NCBI GenBank assembly: GCA_041738285.1 | Contig: JBGSQB010000199.1 | Span: 1 to 45,497, forward strand | DNA: 45,497 nucleotides | From: SZUA-521 sp041738285 | GTDB lineage: Bacteria > Pseudomonadota > Gammaproteobacteria > Pseudomonadales > Azotimanducaceae | Direction: 5' to 3' | Shown: one piece after another, positions 7,591 through 16,412 of the stretch | Position numbering within the stretch: position 1 is the stretch's first letter | How the letters are laid out: the number at the start of each line of letters is the position of its first letter | Translations under genes and position numbers: made by a program | Notes under the pieces: model-generated | Seen by the model: the letters and a program-made list of their open reading frames with translations, nothing else | Database searches by the model: none | What the model was told of the DNA's origin: nothing

Positions 7591-8793
7591 TCAACTGTGG
7601 ATTGCCCGCAACTTCGCGTTGCCGTCATCAGCCCTCAATCCGTCGAGGTAGTCAGCCCAGGCTTGCATCATCTTGCGCCGCTCCGCGAGGCGCTCTGCCC
7701 GGTTGTATGCTGACCTGACTTTGTCGCTCGGCACATGCGCAAGCTGCCGTTCGATCACATCGGCGTTGTGTCCCAGTTCGTTCAAAAGCGTGGATGCCGT
7801 CGTTCTAAATCCATGCGCTGACGCTTCTTCTTTACTGTACCCCAATCGGCGTAGCGCGGCGCCAATCGCTGCATCAGATAAGCACCGATCCGGCGTGCGT
7901 AGGCTGGGAAACAGATACCGGCTGTAACCCGTCAGTGGTCGCAGCGCAGTCAACAGCGCGATCGCTTGGCGTGCCAACGGAACGATGTGCTGGAGCCCGG
8001 TCTTCATCTTCTCCGCCGGAATCCGCCACAGCGGTTCCTTCGCCTCCACATCGAACTCGGTCCACTCGGCCGCCCGCAGTTCGCCCGGACGCACGAACAA
8101 AAGCGGCGCCAGACGCAATGCGTACGTCACTGCAGGCTGCCCTTCATATCCGTCTATCGCGCGTAACAACTCAGCTACCTTCCTAGGATCGACGATCGCG
8201 GCTCGGTGACGCGTCGGCACCGCCGTCAACGCACCACGCAAGTCGTGGGTCACGTCACGATCGGCGCGTCCCGTTGCAGTCGCATATCGCAGCACTTGGC
8301 TGATGCGCTGCCGCGCCCGATGCGCGGTCTCGTGGAAGCCTTGCGATTCGATCGCGCGAAGCACGCGCAGGACTTCTGCGGCCGTGACCTCGTTGATCGG
8401 TCTCTGGCCGATCCCTGGGTACACGAACGATCCCAAGATCCACTTGGCCTTCGCAATCGTCACGGCCGCGAGCTGCTGCTTGTCCAGCCACTCTCTCGCG
8501 ACCACTTCGAACACCTCGCTTTGCGCCGCCTTCTGTTCTGCACGGGCGGCGCTGGGATCGACGTCGTGCGCGAGCAGTTTGCGCGCGTCGTCGCGTCGCT
8601 CGCGCGCCAGCGCCAGTCCAACCTCTGGAAACGCACCCAACGACAGCATGTTCTCGACACCCCGAAAGCGGTATCGGAAGCGCCACAACTTCGAACCCGT
8701 CGCTGTCACGAGCATCGTCAGGCCACCGCCGTCGGTGAGCTTGTACGCTTTATCTCGAGGTTTGGCGGCCTTGATCTTGGTCTCTGTGAGCAT
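7591..8793 (-). CDS. int: Tyrosine-type site-specific integrase (P4 family), tRNA-Leu island
   Basis: 400 residues from ATG 8793 (MLTETKIKAAKPRDKAYKLTDGGGL, the DUF4102 arm-binding start of P4-type integrases). An upstream in-frame start at 8862 is rejected because it lies among likely integrase binding sites. The catalytic set is visible: R in RPGELRAAEW, HGFR (H-x-x-R), H in QLAH and the nucleophile Y in SAYNRAE. It recombines a circular element into a tRNA 3' end. The start faces tRNA-Leu(UAA) 228 bases away, the standard arrangement. It is closely related to the integrase at 31959; both end with RAERLAERRKMMQ-WADYLD. Confidence 0.92.
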   Translation of the reverse strand: MLTETKIKAAKPRDKAYKLTDGGGLTMLVTATGSKLWRFRYRFRGVENMLSLGAFPEVGLALARERRDDARKLLAHDVDPSAARAEQKAAQSEVFEVVAREWLDKQQLAAVTIAKAKWILGSFVYPGIGQRPINEVTAAEVLRVLRAIESQGFHETAHRARQRISQVLRYATATGRADRDVTHDLRGALTAVPTRHRAAIVDPRKVAELLRAIDGYEGQPAVTYALRLAPLLFVRPGELRAAEWTEFDVEAKEPLWRIPAEKMKTGLQHIVPLARQAIALLTALRPLTGYSRYLFPSLRTPDRCLSDAAIGAALRRLGYSKEEASAHGFRTTASTLLNELGHNADVIERQLAHVPSDKVRSAYNRAERLAERRKMMQAWADYLDGLRADDGNAKLRAIHS

Positions 8794-8816
8794 GGGACCC
8801 GAACCCACGGAGTGAG

Positions 8817-8860
8817 GGTACGAACTTTGCGCCAAAATGGCCGTACCCGCAAACGTACCC
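8817..8860. promoter_or_regulatory. Candidate integrase arm-type sites (CGTACCC repeats)
   Basis: Upstream of the integrase ATG, CGTACCC occurs at 8842-8848 and 8854-8860, with an inverted GGTACG at 8817-8822. Short repeats between an integrase start and the tRNA attachment site are typical arm-binding sites and may also mediate autoregulation. The assignment is inferred from position and repetition only. Confidence 0.4.
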
Positions 8861-9020
8861 ACACTTGGCCTGGGCTGTCAAAGGACCGTACTAAACACCA
8901 ACGAACGGACGCTTCCGAATCCCGATCTAAAAACCCTTTATTTTTTATTTAGTTAGGTACTTATTCTAGACGAAGTGAGACCAAATGGGATCAAGTCGGA
9001 AAGGGCCAGTTCGAGTCCGA

Positions 9021-9107
9021 TGGTGCCCGGGGCGGGACTCGAACCCGCACAACCTTGCGGTCGAGGGATTTTAAGTCCCTTGTGTCTACCAGTTTCACCA
9101 CCCGGGC
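9021..9107 (-). tRNA. tRNA-Leu(UAA)
   Basis: The reverse complement folds as an 87-base type II tRNA. Acceptor GCCCGGG pairs with CCCGGGC, followed by encoded ACCA. The anticodon loop CTTAAAA carries anticodon TAA, there is a long variable arm, and the T loop is GTTCGAGTC. Its 3' end is the integration target of the neighbouring integrase. In Pseudomonas a tRNA-Leu lies in the same cluster as tRNA-Cys behind pgsA. Confidence 0.96.
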
Positions 9108-9183
9108 GGCCGGCGGACGATACCGCGGCACATTCGGGTTGTCACACGCAGGTTGTCACTCACGCTCAACTTTCGGCGCGGTG

Positions 9184-10185
9184 CTATTCCATACGCACGA
9201 TGGTCGTCCCGATGGTCTCGCCCTTGAGCAGATCAACGAATGCAGCCGGCGCCGATTCGAGCCCGGGGAATTCGGTGACGCGCGGCACGAGTTCACCGCG
9301 TTCGATCCAACCGGTCATGGCGCGGCGCGCTTCCTCGTAGCGATCGGCAAAGTCAAAGACGAGGAACCCTTGCATACGCACCCGGTTGTTGACGAGCAGA
9401 CCGGGAATACCGCGCGGGCTGCCGCTGGGTTTGTCGGTGTCGTACTGACTGACGGCACCGCAGCAGACGATGCGTCCATGGGTGTTCATGCGGAACAGCG
9501 CACTGCCGAGAATGTCGCCGCCGGTGTTGTCGAAGTACACATCGATGCGATCGGGTGTCGCGTCTTTGAACGCAGACCGAAAGTCCGGATCCTTGCAGTT
9601 GACTGCCGCGTCGAAGCCCAGCTCATCCACAAGTGTTCGACACTTCGCCTCCGATCCGGCGACGCCAACGACTCGAGCCTGCATGCGCTTGGCGATCTGG
9701 CCGACGATGTGCCCGACCGATCCCGCCGCGGCCGACACCACCACGGTGTCGCCAGGTTGCGGCGCACCGATGTCAACGAGGCCGAAATACGCAGTCAGAC
9801 CATTGGTGCCGAGTACCCCGAGGTGCAACGCGGGATCGCCCGTGGCGGAGACTTTGCGCAGGGCCGATGACGCGTGCACTGAGTGCGTTTGCCAGCCCGT
9901 TGGGCCGACGACGAGGTCTCCAGGTTCAAAGCCCGGAGCCCGCGAGGTCTGCACACGGGCCACGCCGGTCCCGCCCATGACAATCCCTGCGCGTGGCGCG
10001 CCCGCATAGCTTGCGCTGCCCTGCAGACCCGCGCGCTGACCCGCGCCGATCGTCAGGGCCAAGGTCCGGCAGAGCACCTGTCCGTCAGGGCATTCCGGGC
10101 CATCAGTCGTTCGTACGTCGAAATGTGCGGCCGTCAACGGACCCGCCGGGACCGATGCAATCACTACCTGCGTGTTTTGCGACAT
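9184..10185 (-). CDS. NADP-dependent oxidoreductase (MDR superfamily, zinc-independent)
   Basis: 333 residues from ATG 10185 (MSQNTQVVIASVPAGPLTAAHFDV). The frame stays open further upstream but those residues are not family-like. The N-terminal GroES-like domain is followed by a Rossmann fold with AAAGSVGHIVGQIAKRMQARVVGVAGSEAKC (about 150-180), the signature of leukotriene B4 dehydrogenase/CurA-type NADPH enone or double-bond reductases. There are no zinc-binding cysteines as in alcohol dehydrogenases. The substrate is not predictable. It stands alone, divergent from nrdJ. Confidence 0.88.
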   Translation of the reverse strand: MSQNTQVVIASVPAGPLTAAHFDVRTTDGPECPDGQVLCRTLALTIGAGQRAGLQGSASYAGAPRAGIVMGGTGVARVQTSRAPGFEPGDLVVGPTGWQTHSVHASSALRKVSATGDPALHLGVLGTNGLTAYFGLVDIGAPQPGDTVVVSAAAGSVGHIVGQIAKRMQARVVGVAGSEAKCRTLVDELGFDAAVNCKDPDFRSAFKDATPDRIDVYFDNTGGDILGSALFRMNTHGRIVCCGAVSQYDTDKPSGSPRGIPGLLVNNRVRMQGFLVFDFADRYEEARRAMTGWIERGELVPRVTEFPGLESAPAAFVDLLKGETIGTTIVRME

Positions 10186-10407
10186 CACGAATCCCGAAGT
10201 GGTGTTCACCGTGGAATGTAGGGGAGCCGCGAGCGGGCGGCAAGAAAATGGATCTGGCGCGCTCATATTCCCGCCACAGCGTCGCGATCGCCCCTGCATC
10301 GATGGCGTTATGAGCGCTATTCCGCCCGGCGTGACGTGCGCGCGCCTGCTGCCGCAGGTTGCTGACGCGAGGCTAAGCGTCGACCATGACCGATCAGCGG
10401 CAATGGA

Positions 10408-13269
10408 ATGGGTGACATGCCTTCGGATCATGGCTCGGAGCTGCCAGAACAACAGATCACTGTGTCGACGCTGCGCGAGAAATACTGCACCGCAGATGAG
10501 ACCAGTGTGGAGCAGGTGCGCCGTCGTGTCGCGCGCGCGCTGGCTGCCGTGGAGCACGATCCAGCCCGTTGGGAACGACCGTTCTACGAGGCCATGAGGG
10601 ACGGTGTGATCATGGGTGGGCGCATCAACGCGGCGGCTGGAACGCCGCGTGAGTCCACCTGGATCAACTGCTTCGTGCAGCCCATCGCCGACTCGATTTC
10701 GCACCGCGACGCACAAGGTAATCCGGGCATCTACCAGGCATTGCAGGAAGCGACTGAGACCATGCGCCTGGGCGGTGGCGTTGGCTACGACTTCTCCCGC
10801 TTACGCCCGCGCGGGGCCTATGTGCGCGCCACCCAGTCCGAGGCCAGCGGACCGGTTTCCTATATGCGGGTATTCGACAGGTCCTGTGAAACTGTTGAGT
10901 CTGCCGGCGCACGGCGCGGTGCGCAGATGGGCATCCTGCGCATCGATCACCCGGATGTAATGGAATTCGTGCACGCCAAGCGCACCCCCGGTGAATTGGT
11001 GAACTTCAACATGAGCCTGGCGGTCACCGACGACTTCATGCAGCGCCTTGCGGCGGACACCGATTTCGAACTCGTACATGCCGCGCGTCCTGCACCTCGC
11101 CTGGCGAAGCCGGAGGTCACCCAGCGCGCGGACGGACAGTGGATCTATCGACGCATCCAGGCGCGCGCGTTGTGGGACGAGGTCATACGCTCCACGTACG
11201 ATCACGGCGAACCTGGCATCATCTTCGTGGATCGGATCAATACCGAGAACAATCTCTACTACTGCGAGCGCATCGAAGCCACCAACCCGTGTGCCGAACA
11301 GCCTCTGCCCAGCTACGGCTGCTGCTGCCTTGCCAGCATCGATCTCACGCGCTGCGTGACCGCGCCGTTCAGCGGCGAATCGGCGTTCGACTTCGGCCTG
11401 TTTACCCGCCTCGTGGGCATCGGCGTACGCATGCTCGACAACGTTTTGGACGGCACGCCGTGGCCTCTGCCGCCTCAGCGCGACGAGGCCATGGCCAAAC
11501 GCCGCATCGGTCTGGGTTTCCTCGGACTGGGCGATACGCTCGTCATGCTGGGGCTGCGCTACGACGCCGACTCAGGTCGTACCTGCGCGCAGCGCATAGC
11601 CACGGCTCTACGGGATGCGGCATATACCGCGTCCATCGATCTTGCGAAGGAGAAAGGGCCCTTCCCACTGTTCGATGATCGCTACCTGCGCGCGTCCTTC
11701 GTGCGGCGCCTACCGGCGGCGCTGCTCGCTCAGTTGTCGACGCACGGCATCCGCAACAGCCATCTCATTTCCATCGCGCCGACTGGAACCATCAGCCTCG
11801 CATTCGCCGACAACGCAAGTAACGGCATCGAACCCGCCTTTTCGTGGAGTTATACACGGCGCAAGCGCACCAGCGATGGCGGATTCGTTGAACTGCGCGT
11901 CGAGGATCATGCGCTGAGGGTTTATCGCAACCTGCACGGTCCGGGTGAGCTGCCGCCTGCGTTCGTTGGCGCCCTGGAGATTGCAGCACTCGATCACGCA
12001 CGCATGGTGGCGGCTGTACAGCCGTTCGTCGATTCCGCGATCTCCAAGACCGTCAATATCGCATCCGATTACCCGTTCGATGCATTTCGCGACCTGTACG
12101 GTCAGGCCTGGCAACTGGGCTTGAAGTCACTGGCGACCTTCCGCCCCAATCCAATCACGGGCGTGATTCTCAGTACTGTGGAAGCCAACGACACCTCGGC
12201 GATGCCATCCGAATCCACCACCGCCGATCGACGTCTGGAACTCGCTGCGCCCGCCGTTGCCGCACTCGCCAGCCTGCGCTGGCCGCGCCGGCCCGTGTTC
12301 GCTGACGGCAACCCAGCGCATTGCTACATGGTGAAACATCCGCATGGTCGCAAGTTCGCGCTGTTTGTTGGTCACTTCGACGAAGGAGGCCGTGCGCATC
12401 CGTTCGAAGTGTGGGTGAACGGCATCGAACAGCCCCGCGGCCTCAATGCGCTGGCCATCAACCTCAGCTACGACATGTACGCCCGCGATCGCGGTTGGCT
12501 GCGGCACAAACTGGAACTGCTGCACGATTGCAGCGCGGAGGACGAGGGGTTCGATCTACCGATGCCACCGCACGGTACACCGCGTCACGTACCCAGCCTC
12601 GTGGCCGCAATGGCGACGCTCATTCAGTATCGCTGTGAGCAGCTCGGAGCCTTCGCCGATATCGACAGCACACCCCTGCTCGATGCGCTGCTGAGCCGCG
12701 ACGAGCCCCGCACCGGGCCCGACGGCACGCTGTCGTGGACCGTGGATATCGTCAACCCAGCGACCGGTGACGACTTCACCCTGGGACTCAAGGAACTGTC
12801 GATGAAGCGCGGTCTGCAGTTGCAGCGACTGCCGTACGCCCTATGGCTGTCGGGGGACTATCCGCGCGCGCTCGACGGTCTATGCCGATCACTGTCGCTG
12901 GACATGCGCGTCATCGACCCGGCATGGATCGGCAAGAAATTACGAGAACTGCTCACCTATGCAGAACCGAAAGGTGATTTCTTCGCGACTGTGCCGGGCG
13001 CCGCGCGCAAGCAGGTCTACCCCAGCACGGTGGCTTACATCGCCACGCTGATGATCCATCGTTACGCGCAACTCGACATTCTCGATGAGGCAGGCTATCC
13101 GCGCATACCCGCGGGGCTCATCCACGATCCACAAGGCGACCCAGAAGTTCCGACTATTGTCACAGCGCGTTCCCAGCGACGTTGCGAGGAATGCGGCGCC
13201 GCCGCACTCATGCGCGTGGATGGCTGCGATCGGTGTCAGGTCTGCGGGGCCATCGGCGCGTGCGGCTAG
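10408..13269 (+). CDS. nrdJ: Adenosylcobalamin-dependent (class II) ribonucleotide reductase
   Basis: 953-residue enzyme making deoxyribonucleotides with a B12 cofactor, working with or without oxygen. Visible: WINCF with the redox Cys88; the active-site triad in NPCAEQPLPSYGCC (N293, C295, E297); GGGVGYDFSRLRPRGA; IAPTGTISLAFADNASNGIEP. The C terminus ends in a zinc-ribbon-like cysteine cluster CEECGAAALMRVDGCDRCQVCGAIGACG that may carry reducing equivalents. ATG 10408 is followed by a second in-frame ATG at 10417, so the exact start is open. I found no cobalamin riboswitch or NrdR box in the 220 bases upstream. Confidence 0.93.
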   Translation: MGDMPSDHGSELPEQQITVSTLREKYCTADETSVEQVRRRVARALAAVEHDPARWERPFYEAMRDGVIMGGRINAAAGTPRESTWINCFVQPIADSISHRDAQGNPGIYQALQEATETMRLGGGVGYDFSRLRPRGAYVRATQSEASGPVSYMRVFDRSCETVESAGARRGAQMGILRIDHPDVMEFVHAKRTPGELVNFNMSLAVTDDFMQRLAADTDFELVHAARPAPRLAKPEVTQRADGQWIYRRIQARALWDEVIRSTYDHGEPGIIFVDRINTENNLYYCERIEATNPCAEQPLPSYGCCCLASIDLTRCVTAPFSGESAFDFGLFTRLVGIGVRMLDNVLDGTPWPLPPQRDEAMAKRRIGLGFLGLGDTLVMLGLRYDADSGRTCAQRIATALRDAAYTASIDLAKEKGPFPLFDDRYLRASFVRRLPAALLAQLSTHGIRNSHLISIAPTGTISLAFADNASNGIEPAFSWSYTRRKRTSDGGFVELRVEDHALRVYRNLHGPGELPPAFVGALEIAALDHARMVAAVQPFVDSAISKTVNIASDYPFDAFRDLYGQAWQLGLKSLATFRPNPITGVILSTVEANDTSAMPSESTTADRRLELAAPAVAALASLRWPRRPVFADGNPAHCYMVKHPHGRKFALFVGHFDEGGRAHPFEVWVNGIEQPRGLNALAINLSYDMYARDRGWLRHKLELLHDCSAEDEGFDLPMPPHGTPRHVPSLVAAMATLIQYRCEQLGAFADIDSTPLLDALLSRDEPRTGPDGTLSWTVDIVNPATGDDFTLGLKELSMKRGLQLQRLPYALWLSGDYPRALDGLCRSLSLDMRVIDPAWIGKKLRELLTYAEPKGDFFATVPGAARKQVYPSTVAYIATLMIHRYAQLDILDEAGYPRIPAGLIHDPQGDPEVPTIVTARSQRRCEECGAAALMRVDGCDRCQVCGAIGACG

Positions 13270-13270
13270 G

Positions 13271-13624
13271 CTAGAGTTCGAAGTGCTGGCGCAGCGACGG
13301 CATCTCCACCTGGGTGTCCTTCAGGGTCGCTGCGAAGCGTTGCATGGTGTCTTCCTCTGCGTGCACGATGAAGGTCCTCTTGGGCGCGGCCTGGTCGTGC
13401 CGCCTCAATAGTTCATCGCGATCAGCATGTGCCGAAAAGCCGTTGATGGTGTGCAACTGCGCAAGCACCTTGAGCGGGCGTCAGAAGATGCTCACCTCAC
13501 TTGCACCATCGATGATCTGTCGGTGGTACAGACCACAGTCGATCAAAATTGGGTGGCCGCCGCACTGAATGAGATGACACGAACCGGTCACGCCACGATC
13601 AGCACCGTGAAAGGATATCTTCAT
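13271..13624 (-). pseudogene. MBL-fold metallo-hydrolase (RNA-specificity type), internally deleted
   Basis: The ATG at 13624 overlaps the stop of the LOG gene (ATGA), as in an operon. It starts MKISFHGADRGVTGSCHLI, GGHPILIDCGLYH, the true N terminus of beta-CASP metallo-beta-lactamase RNases. After about 47 residues (GASEVSIF) there is a stop. The next sequence in the same frame is VLAQLHTINGFSAHADRDELL, the C-terminal motif of the same family. About 350 central residues, including the HxHxDH metal site, are missing. The gene is dead and its stop lies 1 base from the nrdJ stop. Confidence 0.85.
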
Positions 13625-14592
13625 TCGCGTTCGTCCTGCTGCGCGGCGTCCAGCGGTGCCCCGCTGGCGCGATGCCAGTCCAAAATGCTCTGCCAGATCT
13701 CCTGCGCCGTCTCGGCATAGCCGAAGAGCTCGGCATCCTCGACATCGATGACACCCTCATCGATCATGAATTCGACGTCGAACATGCGACGCCAGAACTG
13801 CTCGCCAACGAGCACCACCGGCAACGGCGCGATCTTGCGTGTCTGGATCAGCGCCAACGTTTCAAACAGCTCGTCGCACGTATCATAACCACCTGGGAAT
13901 ACCACCAGCGCCTTCGCGCGCAGCAGGAAGTGCAGTTTGCGCACTGCGAAGTAGTGGAACCGAAAGCACAGATCGGGCGTGATGTAGGGATTTGGGTATT
14001 GCTCGTGAGGCAAATCGATGTTCAAGCCAACACTCTTGGCACCAACATCGAACGCACCGCGATTGGCGGCTTCCATCACGCCCGGGCCACCGCCGGTCAT
14101 GACGACTACGCGACAATCGTCCGGGCCACCGCCGCAACGCCCGACTAGGCTGCCCAATTCTCGCGCGACATCATAGTACTTGCTGTTCTCGAGTATCCGC
14201 ATCGCAATCCGCAGGTGTGGTTCGACGTCGTCTAGACCTTCGGCCTGTGCCGCACGCAGGTCCTCGACGCGCCGCCGCGCGGCGTCCGGTTCGACGATGC
14301 GCGTGCTGCCGAACACGACGATCGTGTGTTCAATGCCGTGCGCTTCGAGCAGTAGCTGCGCCTTGAGATAATCGAGTTCCAGGCGCACGCCTCGGGTACT
14401 GTCCTGGCTCAGGAAGTCGATATCATCATCCGCCCGTCGATAGCTCTCGCTCGCCAGAATGGTTTGGACGCGGCCCAGTGCGTCCGGATCTTCTTCGGCA
14501 GGTTTCGGCCGTTGCCACGGCAGCGGTTCGCGCCGCATCTGCGGGTCCGCGGGTGGCGTTTTGCCAACACGGTGCGAAGGCTTGTGGTTCAT
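13621..14592 (-). CDS. LOG/TIGR00730 family Rossmann-fold nucleotide hydrolase
   Basis: 323 residues. The family signatures are MTGGGPGVMEAANRGAFDVGAKSVGLNIDLP (about 162-195) and FPGGYDTCDELFETLALIQT (about 235-255). These PGGxGTxxE-type motifs bind nucleoside monophosphates; here the usual GT is YD-T. Characterised relatives remove the base from nucleoside 5'-monophosphates (cytokinin-activating LOG, PpnN), but the physiological role in bacteria is variable. A long polar N terminus of about 60 residues precedes the domain. It was formerly coupled to the now broken metallo-hydrolase. Confidence 0.82.
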   Translation of the reverse strand: MNHKPSHRVGKTPPADPQMRREPLPWQRPKPAEEDPDALGRVQTILASESYRRADDDIDFLSQDSTRGVRLELDYLKAQLLLEAHGIEHTIVVFGSTRIVEPDAARRRVEDLRAAQAEGLDDVEPHLRIAMRILENSKYYDVARELGSLVGRCGGGPDDCRVVVMTGGGPGVMEAANRGAFDVGAKSVGLNIDLPHEQYPNPYITPDLCFRFHYFAVRKLHFLLRAKALVVFPGGYDTCDELFETLALIQTRKIAPLPVVLVGEQFWRRMFDVEFMIDEGVIDVEDAELFGYAETAQEIWQSILDWHRASGAPLDAAQQDERE

Positions 14593-14840
14593 TGCGGTGC
14601 GCTCGGCAAGATACGTCAGAGCATCTTGGCTGCGCCTATCGATGCCGGCAAGCGTACCCGGCAGAGGTCATGGCGCGTCAATCCAAATTCGAACGGCAGC
14701 ACCATTCGCGTGGATGGCGGGCAGCGCTTCGCGCCGCGCTAGCCGATCGCGCTGAACCGCAGCGCCCGTTGTCCCGCGATCCGTTTCAGGATGCGCCGAC
14801 GACTCCTTGGCATCACTCGGGGTCTGCCTGGATGCTCGAA
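14593..14840. other. Gene-free chromosomal flank left of the outer attachment site
   Basis: Between the start of the LOG gene and the first copy of the tRNA-Cys repeat I see no gene and no clear structure. This is probably old chromosomal sequence bordering the island, including the LOG promoter region. Confidence 0.4.
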
Positions 14841-14855
14841 TGGAGGCTGGGAACG
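14841..14855 (+). repeat. Outer left attachment-site copy (att1)
   Basis: TGGAGGCTGGGAACG is identical to the 3' end of tRNA-Cys at 33354-33368. The following roughly 50 bases (ACTTCCAA, GCGCCGC, AAGCCGCGT, ATCGTT) match those after the second copy at 16046 but not the tRNA gene. This is therefore an island left end, not just a stray tRNA fragment. A CGATACCCC arm-like site follows at 14915-14923. Confidence 0.75.
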
Positions 14856-14942
14856 ACTTCCAACACGCGCCGCCAAGCCGCGTGATCGTTGAACGTCGCG
14901 GCCGGGCGCATGAGCGATACCCCTAGATCTCCCCCAAGCACA

Positions 14943-15947
14943 TCAGGCGATGCGCGCGCGAATTGCCGGCACCACCTCACGAATCAGGCGCTCGAGGCTC
15001 GAATACATCGCATCGGGGTGCATGCCCGGTGGCGCTCCCCAGGTGACGAGGTCGGTGATGCCGAAGTCACGGATGAATTGGACGATGGCGTCCGTGCACG
15101 CAGCTGCTGTGCCGACGATCCATGTTTGCGGCACCCGCTCACCGTTCTGACCGAGACCTTCGCCGCTCTCGTCGAAGAAACGTTGATAGAGCTTCATGCG
15201 GTAGCGTTCCGATTGCCGCACGACCGGCCAATCCCGTTCCGCATCGTCAGTGACCAGCACGCCGCGAATGATGCCGATGCGATGCGTGCCGGGGTCGCGA
15301 CCGGCGGCGACGACGGCGCGGCGCCAGGGATCAAGAGAAGTCGACCGCAGGCCCTGGGGGAGCAGATTGCAACCAAAACGTGCTGCCCGCAGCGCGCCCG
15401 CTTCCGACATTGCAGCGATCCACAGCGGTGGCCCACCCGGTTGCACGTACTTCGGCGTGATCACCACATCGTTGAATTCGTAGCGTTTGCCCTTGAAGCT
15501 GAATCGCTCGCCGCTGAAACAGCGTTGCAGCACTTCGAGCCCTTCCTCGGCAAGTGACACGCGATAGGACACGGGCACGCCGAACCCTCTGAACTCGTGC
15601 GGCGCGTAACCGAGCTCGATACCGATTTCCACGCGGCCGTTCGACAGGTTGTCGAGCACCGCCAGATCCTCGGCCAGGCGCACCGGGTTGTTGAAGGGCA
15701 ACAGACAGATGTCGGAAGAGAAGCGTACGCGCTCCGTGCGGGCTGCCGCCGCCGCCGCGACTGGAATCCAGCTCGGCAGGTAGCCATCGTCGACGAAATG
15801 ATGCTCGGTGAACCAAATCAGGTCGAAGCCGACGCGATCGGCCCAGGCGATCTGTTCCATGGCCGCCTCATAGAGCTGCGGCATCGGAATTCCGGAGTCC
15901 GGTGGATTACGGAAGTCATAGCACAAGCCAATGCGAAATTCGGGCAT
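14943..15947 (-). CDS. LLM-class flavin-dependent monooxygenase (luciferase-like)
   Basis: 334 residues from ATG 15947 (MPEFRIGLCYDFRNPPDSG), preceded by GAGGGG. It is a bacterial luciferase-like TIM barrel: DLIWFTEHHFVDDGYLPSW near residue 50, PFNNPVRLAEDLAVLDNLSNGRVEIGIELGY around 90-120, and a C-terminal TWGAPPGMHP. Such enzymes use reduced F420 or FMN to oxidise diverse substrates; the set LAEDLAVLDNLSNGR is general for the family. The substrate is unknown. It sits alone inside the 1.2-kb repeat-bounded unit. Confidence 0.87.
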   Translation of the reverse strand: MPEFRIGLCYDFRNPPDSGIPMPQLYEAAMEQIAWADRVGFDLIWFTEHHFVDDGYLPSWIPVAAAAAARTERVRFSSDICLLPFNNPVRLAEDLAVLDNLSNGRVEIGIELGYAPHEFRGFGVPVSYRVSLAEEGLEVLQRCFSGERFSFKGKRYEFNDVVITPKYVQPGGPPLWIAAMSEAGALRAARFGCNLLPQGLRSTSLDPWRRAVVAAGRDPGTHRIGIIRGVLVTDDAERDWPVVRQSERYRMKLYQRFFDESGEGLGQNGERVPQTWIVGTAAACTDAIVQFIRDFGITDLVTWGAPPGMHPDAMYSSLERLIREVVPAIRARIA

Positions 15948-16045
15948 GGTGGACCCCTCCCCTCGAACCACGCCATCTTACGGCTGCGGCGCGGATCACT
16001 GGCCAACTCAACCCAGACAGGCGTGCACGAAAGGCTTCAGCTAAA

Positions 16046-16060
16046 TGGAGGCTGGGAACG
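16046..16060 (+). repeat. Inner left attachment site (attL) of the tRNA-Cys island
   Basis: Second 15-bp copy of TGGAGGCTGGGAACG, identical to the tRNA-Cys 3' end. It is followed at 16120-16128 by AGTTACCCC and at 16132-16140 by ATCTACCCC. The same AGTTACCCC word occurs three times beside the integrase at the other end. The AlpA/RepA module begins 350 bases inside. Confidence 0.8.
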
Positions 16061-16179
16061 ACTTCCAAAATGCGCCGCTAAGCCGCGTAATCGTTGGGGC
16101 CCGCCTCCACACGCCCGAGAGTTACCCCTGAATCTACCCCAGGTCGATGATGGCGCTGTCCACACATATGCACTGCGCG

Positions 16180-16353
16180 CCATTACAATCCTGTCGGGTA
16201 CCGATGACTGGGCAAGACTCAGGTGAACGGGACCATCTTTTTAGCGATTTCCGCCAAACGAGTTGCCCTCAACTATCGGGTGCAATTCCCCTGTGTCTCG
16301 CCTCAATCACAGCTCGCACAGAGAAAACCAAACCGCATGACGGTTTGGTTTTT
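16180..16353 (+). ncRNA. Possible small RNA or leader ending in a strong terminator upstream of alpA
   Basis: The 300-base gap between attL and alpA has no gene. It contains GTTGCCCTCAAC, CGGGTGCAATTCCCC and then a textbook intrinsic terminator at 16326-16353. Structured RNAs lying between int and alpA in proteobacterial islands have been described (the int-alpA motif, as I remember it). In the circular form this segment lies exactly between int and alpA. Whether it matches that motif needs a covariance-model search. Confidence 0.35.
16326..16353 (+). terminator. Intrinsic terminator upstream of alpA
   Basis: AACCAAACCG (16326-16335) pairs perfectly with CGGTTTGGTT (16341-16350) around CATGA, followed by TTT. 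It lies 60 bases before the alpA ATG on the same strand, so it either ends a short upstream transcript or attenuates expression of the replication module. Confidence 0.75.
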
Positions 16354-16412
16354 CGTAGATCGAGTGCCGCGCCTGTCCTAGCCTGCCTGCGAATGTTCAG
16401 CAGGAGACAGAC

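Larger units (their letters stand above)
6378..9035. mobile_element. Right part of an island integrated in tRNA-Leu(UAA), left end not found
   Basis: The integrase (7591-8793) sits next to the 3' end of tRNA-Leu at 9021, so an island should extend leftwards from there. The structured element at 6378-7146 belongs to the integrase module, because the tRNA-Cys island has the same pair. I searched by eye for a second copy of the tRNA 3' end (TGGTGCCCGGGG) to the left and found none. The island may continue beyond base 1 or may have lost its far end, so the left coordinate is only the outermost part I can assign. Confidence 0.45.
14841..16045. mobile_element. 1.2-kb unit bracketed by two island left ends
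   Basis: Two directly repeated island left ends (14841 and 16046) enclose a single gene, the flavin monooxygenase at 14943. It has no integrase of its own. It may be the remnant of an older island in the same tRNA after a second element inserted beside it, or a passenger that could be moved by the neighbouring integrase. The second view is inference only. Confidence 0.5.

Noticed and set aside
1..9020. Left attachment copy of the tRNA-Leu island
   Set aside because: Only weak resemblances to TGGTGCCCGGGG (for example around 4957-4972) were found, none long enough to call.
10186..10407. Cobalamin riboswitch or NrdR box before nrdJ
   Set aside because: I looked for the B12-box and for ACA-N-TATAT-type NrdR boxes and saw neither; a covariance-model search would be decisive.
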